Assembly (NCBI RefSeq): GCF_900098745.1
Contig: NZ_FQTT01000011.1
Location: forward strand, 220,237-284,236
Reading direction: 5' to 3'
Source: Actinomyces glycerinitolerans
GTDB taxonomy: Bacteria > Actinomycetota > Actinomycetes > Actinomycetales > Actinomycetaceae
Length of the DNA: 64,000 nt
The position numbers and the translations under genes are program-made. Positions 63,115-64,000 of this stretch are shown here, piece by piece. Within the stretch, counting starts at the first letter, position 1. Every line of letters starts with the position of its first letter. Under the pieces are notes generated by a model, which had not been told where the DNA came from, did not search any database, and was given only the letters and a program-made list of their open reading frames with translations.

Positions 63115-64000
63115 TCAGGCGGCAACCGCCTCGGCGGCGGCTTCAGCCAAGAGCTTGCGAGCCCGGGCCTGCTTGAGGACGAGCACGCCGATGGCGGTGA
63201 CCAACATGCCCGCGATGATCGAGATGAAGAACCCGAGCAGGTTGTCGATCGCGAAGAACACGAAGATACCGCCGTGCGGAGCACGCGAACCCACGTGCAG
63301 CGCCATGGACAGGGCGCCGGTCACGGCGCCGCCCACCATGGACGGCGGGATGATGCGCAGCGGGTCGGCGGCGGCGAAGGGGATGGCGCCCTCGGAGATG
63401 AAGGAGGCGCCCAGCAGCCAGGCGGCCCGCCCGTTGTCCCGCTCGACGTCGGTGAACAGGCCCGGGCGCACCGTGGTGGCCAGCGCGAGGGCCAGCGGCG
63501 GCACCATGCCGGCCGCCATAACCGCGGCCATGATCTCGTAGGAGGCGGTGGTCGCCGCGGACAGGCCGGCGGTGGCGAACAGGTAGGCGGCCTTGTTGAC
63601 CGGACCGCCCAGGTCGAAGCACATCATCAGGCCCAGGATGATGCCCAGGAAGATGGCGGAGCCGGAGTCTGCCATGGAGGTCAGCGAGTCGCTCATCCAG
63701 GTCATGAAGGAGGCCAGCGGGTTGCCGAGGACCATGTACATCAGGGAACCGACCACCAGTGTGGTGGACAGCGGGATGATGACCACCGGCATGAGGCTGC
63801 GCAGCCACCGGGGCACGTCCAGCCCCGCGAGCCAGGAGGCCATGTAGCCGGCGAGCAGCCCGCCGATCAGACCGCCGATGAAGCCGGCACCGATGGCCAC
63901 CGACAGCGCGCCCATGGCGAAGCCGGGGGCGATGCCGGGGCGTCCGGCCAGGCCGAAGGCGGTGTACCCGGCCAGGGCCGGCACCAGGAAGTTCATGGCC
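63115..64000 (-). CDS. PTS fructose-family EIIC domain, partial
   Basis: The last 294+ residues of a fructose-specific IIC membrane domain; the 5' part lies beyond the window. Family segments include the GFIGGLIGGLLAGYMASWLA entry helix, MMCFDLGGPVNKAAYLFATA, the FISEGAIPFAAADPLRIIPP motif (substrate-binding Glu) and SRAPHGGIFVFF. The visible start residues read as internal (VPALAGYTAFGLAGRPGIAP), so EIIA/EIIB domains are probably fused upstream as in FruA. It imports fructose or a related sugar with phosphorylation. Confidence 0.93.
   Translation of the reverse strand, partial: AMNFLVPALAGYTAFGLAGRPGIAPGFAMGALSVAIGAGFIGGLIGGLLAGYMASWLAGLDVPRWLRSLMPVVIIPLSTTLVVGSLMYMVLGNPLASFMTWMSDSLTSMADSGSAIFLGIILGLMMCFDLGGPVNKAAYLFATAGLSAATTASYEIMAAVMAAGMVPPLALALATTVRPGLFTDVERDNGRAAWLLGASFISEGAIPFAAADPLRIIPPSMVGGAVTGALSMALHVGSRAPHGGIFVFFAIDNLLGFFISIIAGMLVTAIGVLVLKQARARKLLAEAAAEAVAA

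Overview
The window is about 70 percent GC with dense, short-spaced genes on both strands. It encodes several families typical of Actinomycetota: a WhiB regulator, a GlxR/Crp-type regulator, a Holin-X and DUF3618 pair, a DUF3073 protein, and a surface 5'-nucleotidase ending in a sortase signal. Together these point to an Actinomyces-like chromosome (inference; no rRNA is present). The block tadA/ssd ... nth, crp, DUF4177, whiB, class A PBP, metallophosphoesterase follows the same order as the Mycobacterium tuberculosis Rv3654c-Rv3683 region, so this part is core chromosome.

Layout. 1-830: decayed accessory DNA (transposase zinc-ribbon remnant, mirrored 19-bp repeat element A, membrane-protein remnant). 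826-7367 (minus): methyltransferase, TadB/C fusion, TadA ATPase, CpaE/Ssd-like ATPase, degenerate Fic protein. 7541-8577: broken fic gene. 8946-17347: LssY_C membrane protein, two lipoproteins (HExxH protein, TAP-like peptidase), two membrane proteins, AzlCD exporter. 17474-17687: array of 10-bp motifs at 20-21 bp spacing. 17900-24698: alpha/beta hydrolase and the nth-crp-whiB-ponA-phosphoesterase block. 24828-26009: tRNA-Pro, a 78/79-bp tandem repeat with a covarying hairpin, and two small unknown genes. 26277-30775: mutT1-like Nudix/phosphatase, ppk, unknown protein. 31127-32940: tRNA-Lys, small membrane proteins, a MITE-like inverted-repeat region, and a gntP remnant. 32940-42492: gntK, AEC carrier, EEP hydrolase, msrB, carboxylesterase, MscS channel, arginase-family protein, PadR with a permease-prefix membrane protein.

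42493-45886: a CRISPR leader and an array of 43 repeats and 42 spacers, with no cas gene anywhere in the window. 46200-46868: decayed receiver domain and tRNA-Phe, -Asp, -Glu. 47031-54650: zincin, FtsX-type ABC system, flavodoxin-fold reductase and a heterodimeric ABC exporter whose two nucleotide-binding domains have lost complementary motifs. 54663-56072: an AbiEi/DUF559-like gene flanked by two direct copies (B and C) of the mirrored 19-bp element. 56302-64000: Holin-X, DUF3618, DUF3073, purM-purF, secreted 5'-nucleotidase, and a PTS fructose EIIC running off the window.

The least explained signals are non-coding: three copies of a mirrored element with exact 19-bp register, a second unrelated array in two-helical-turn register, a covarying hairpin repeat that begins in the 3' end of tRNA-Pro, and a CRISPR array whose recognisable spacers read as antisense to gene starts. 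All coordinates were counted by hand from the sequence; family calls rest on motif recognition, not on database searches.
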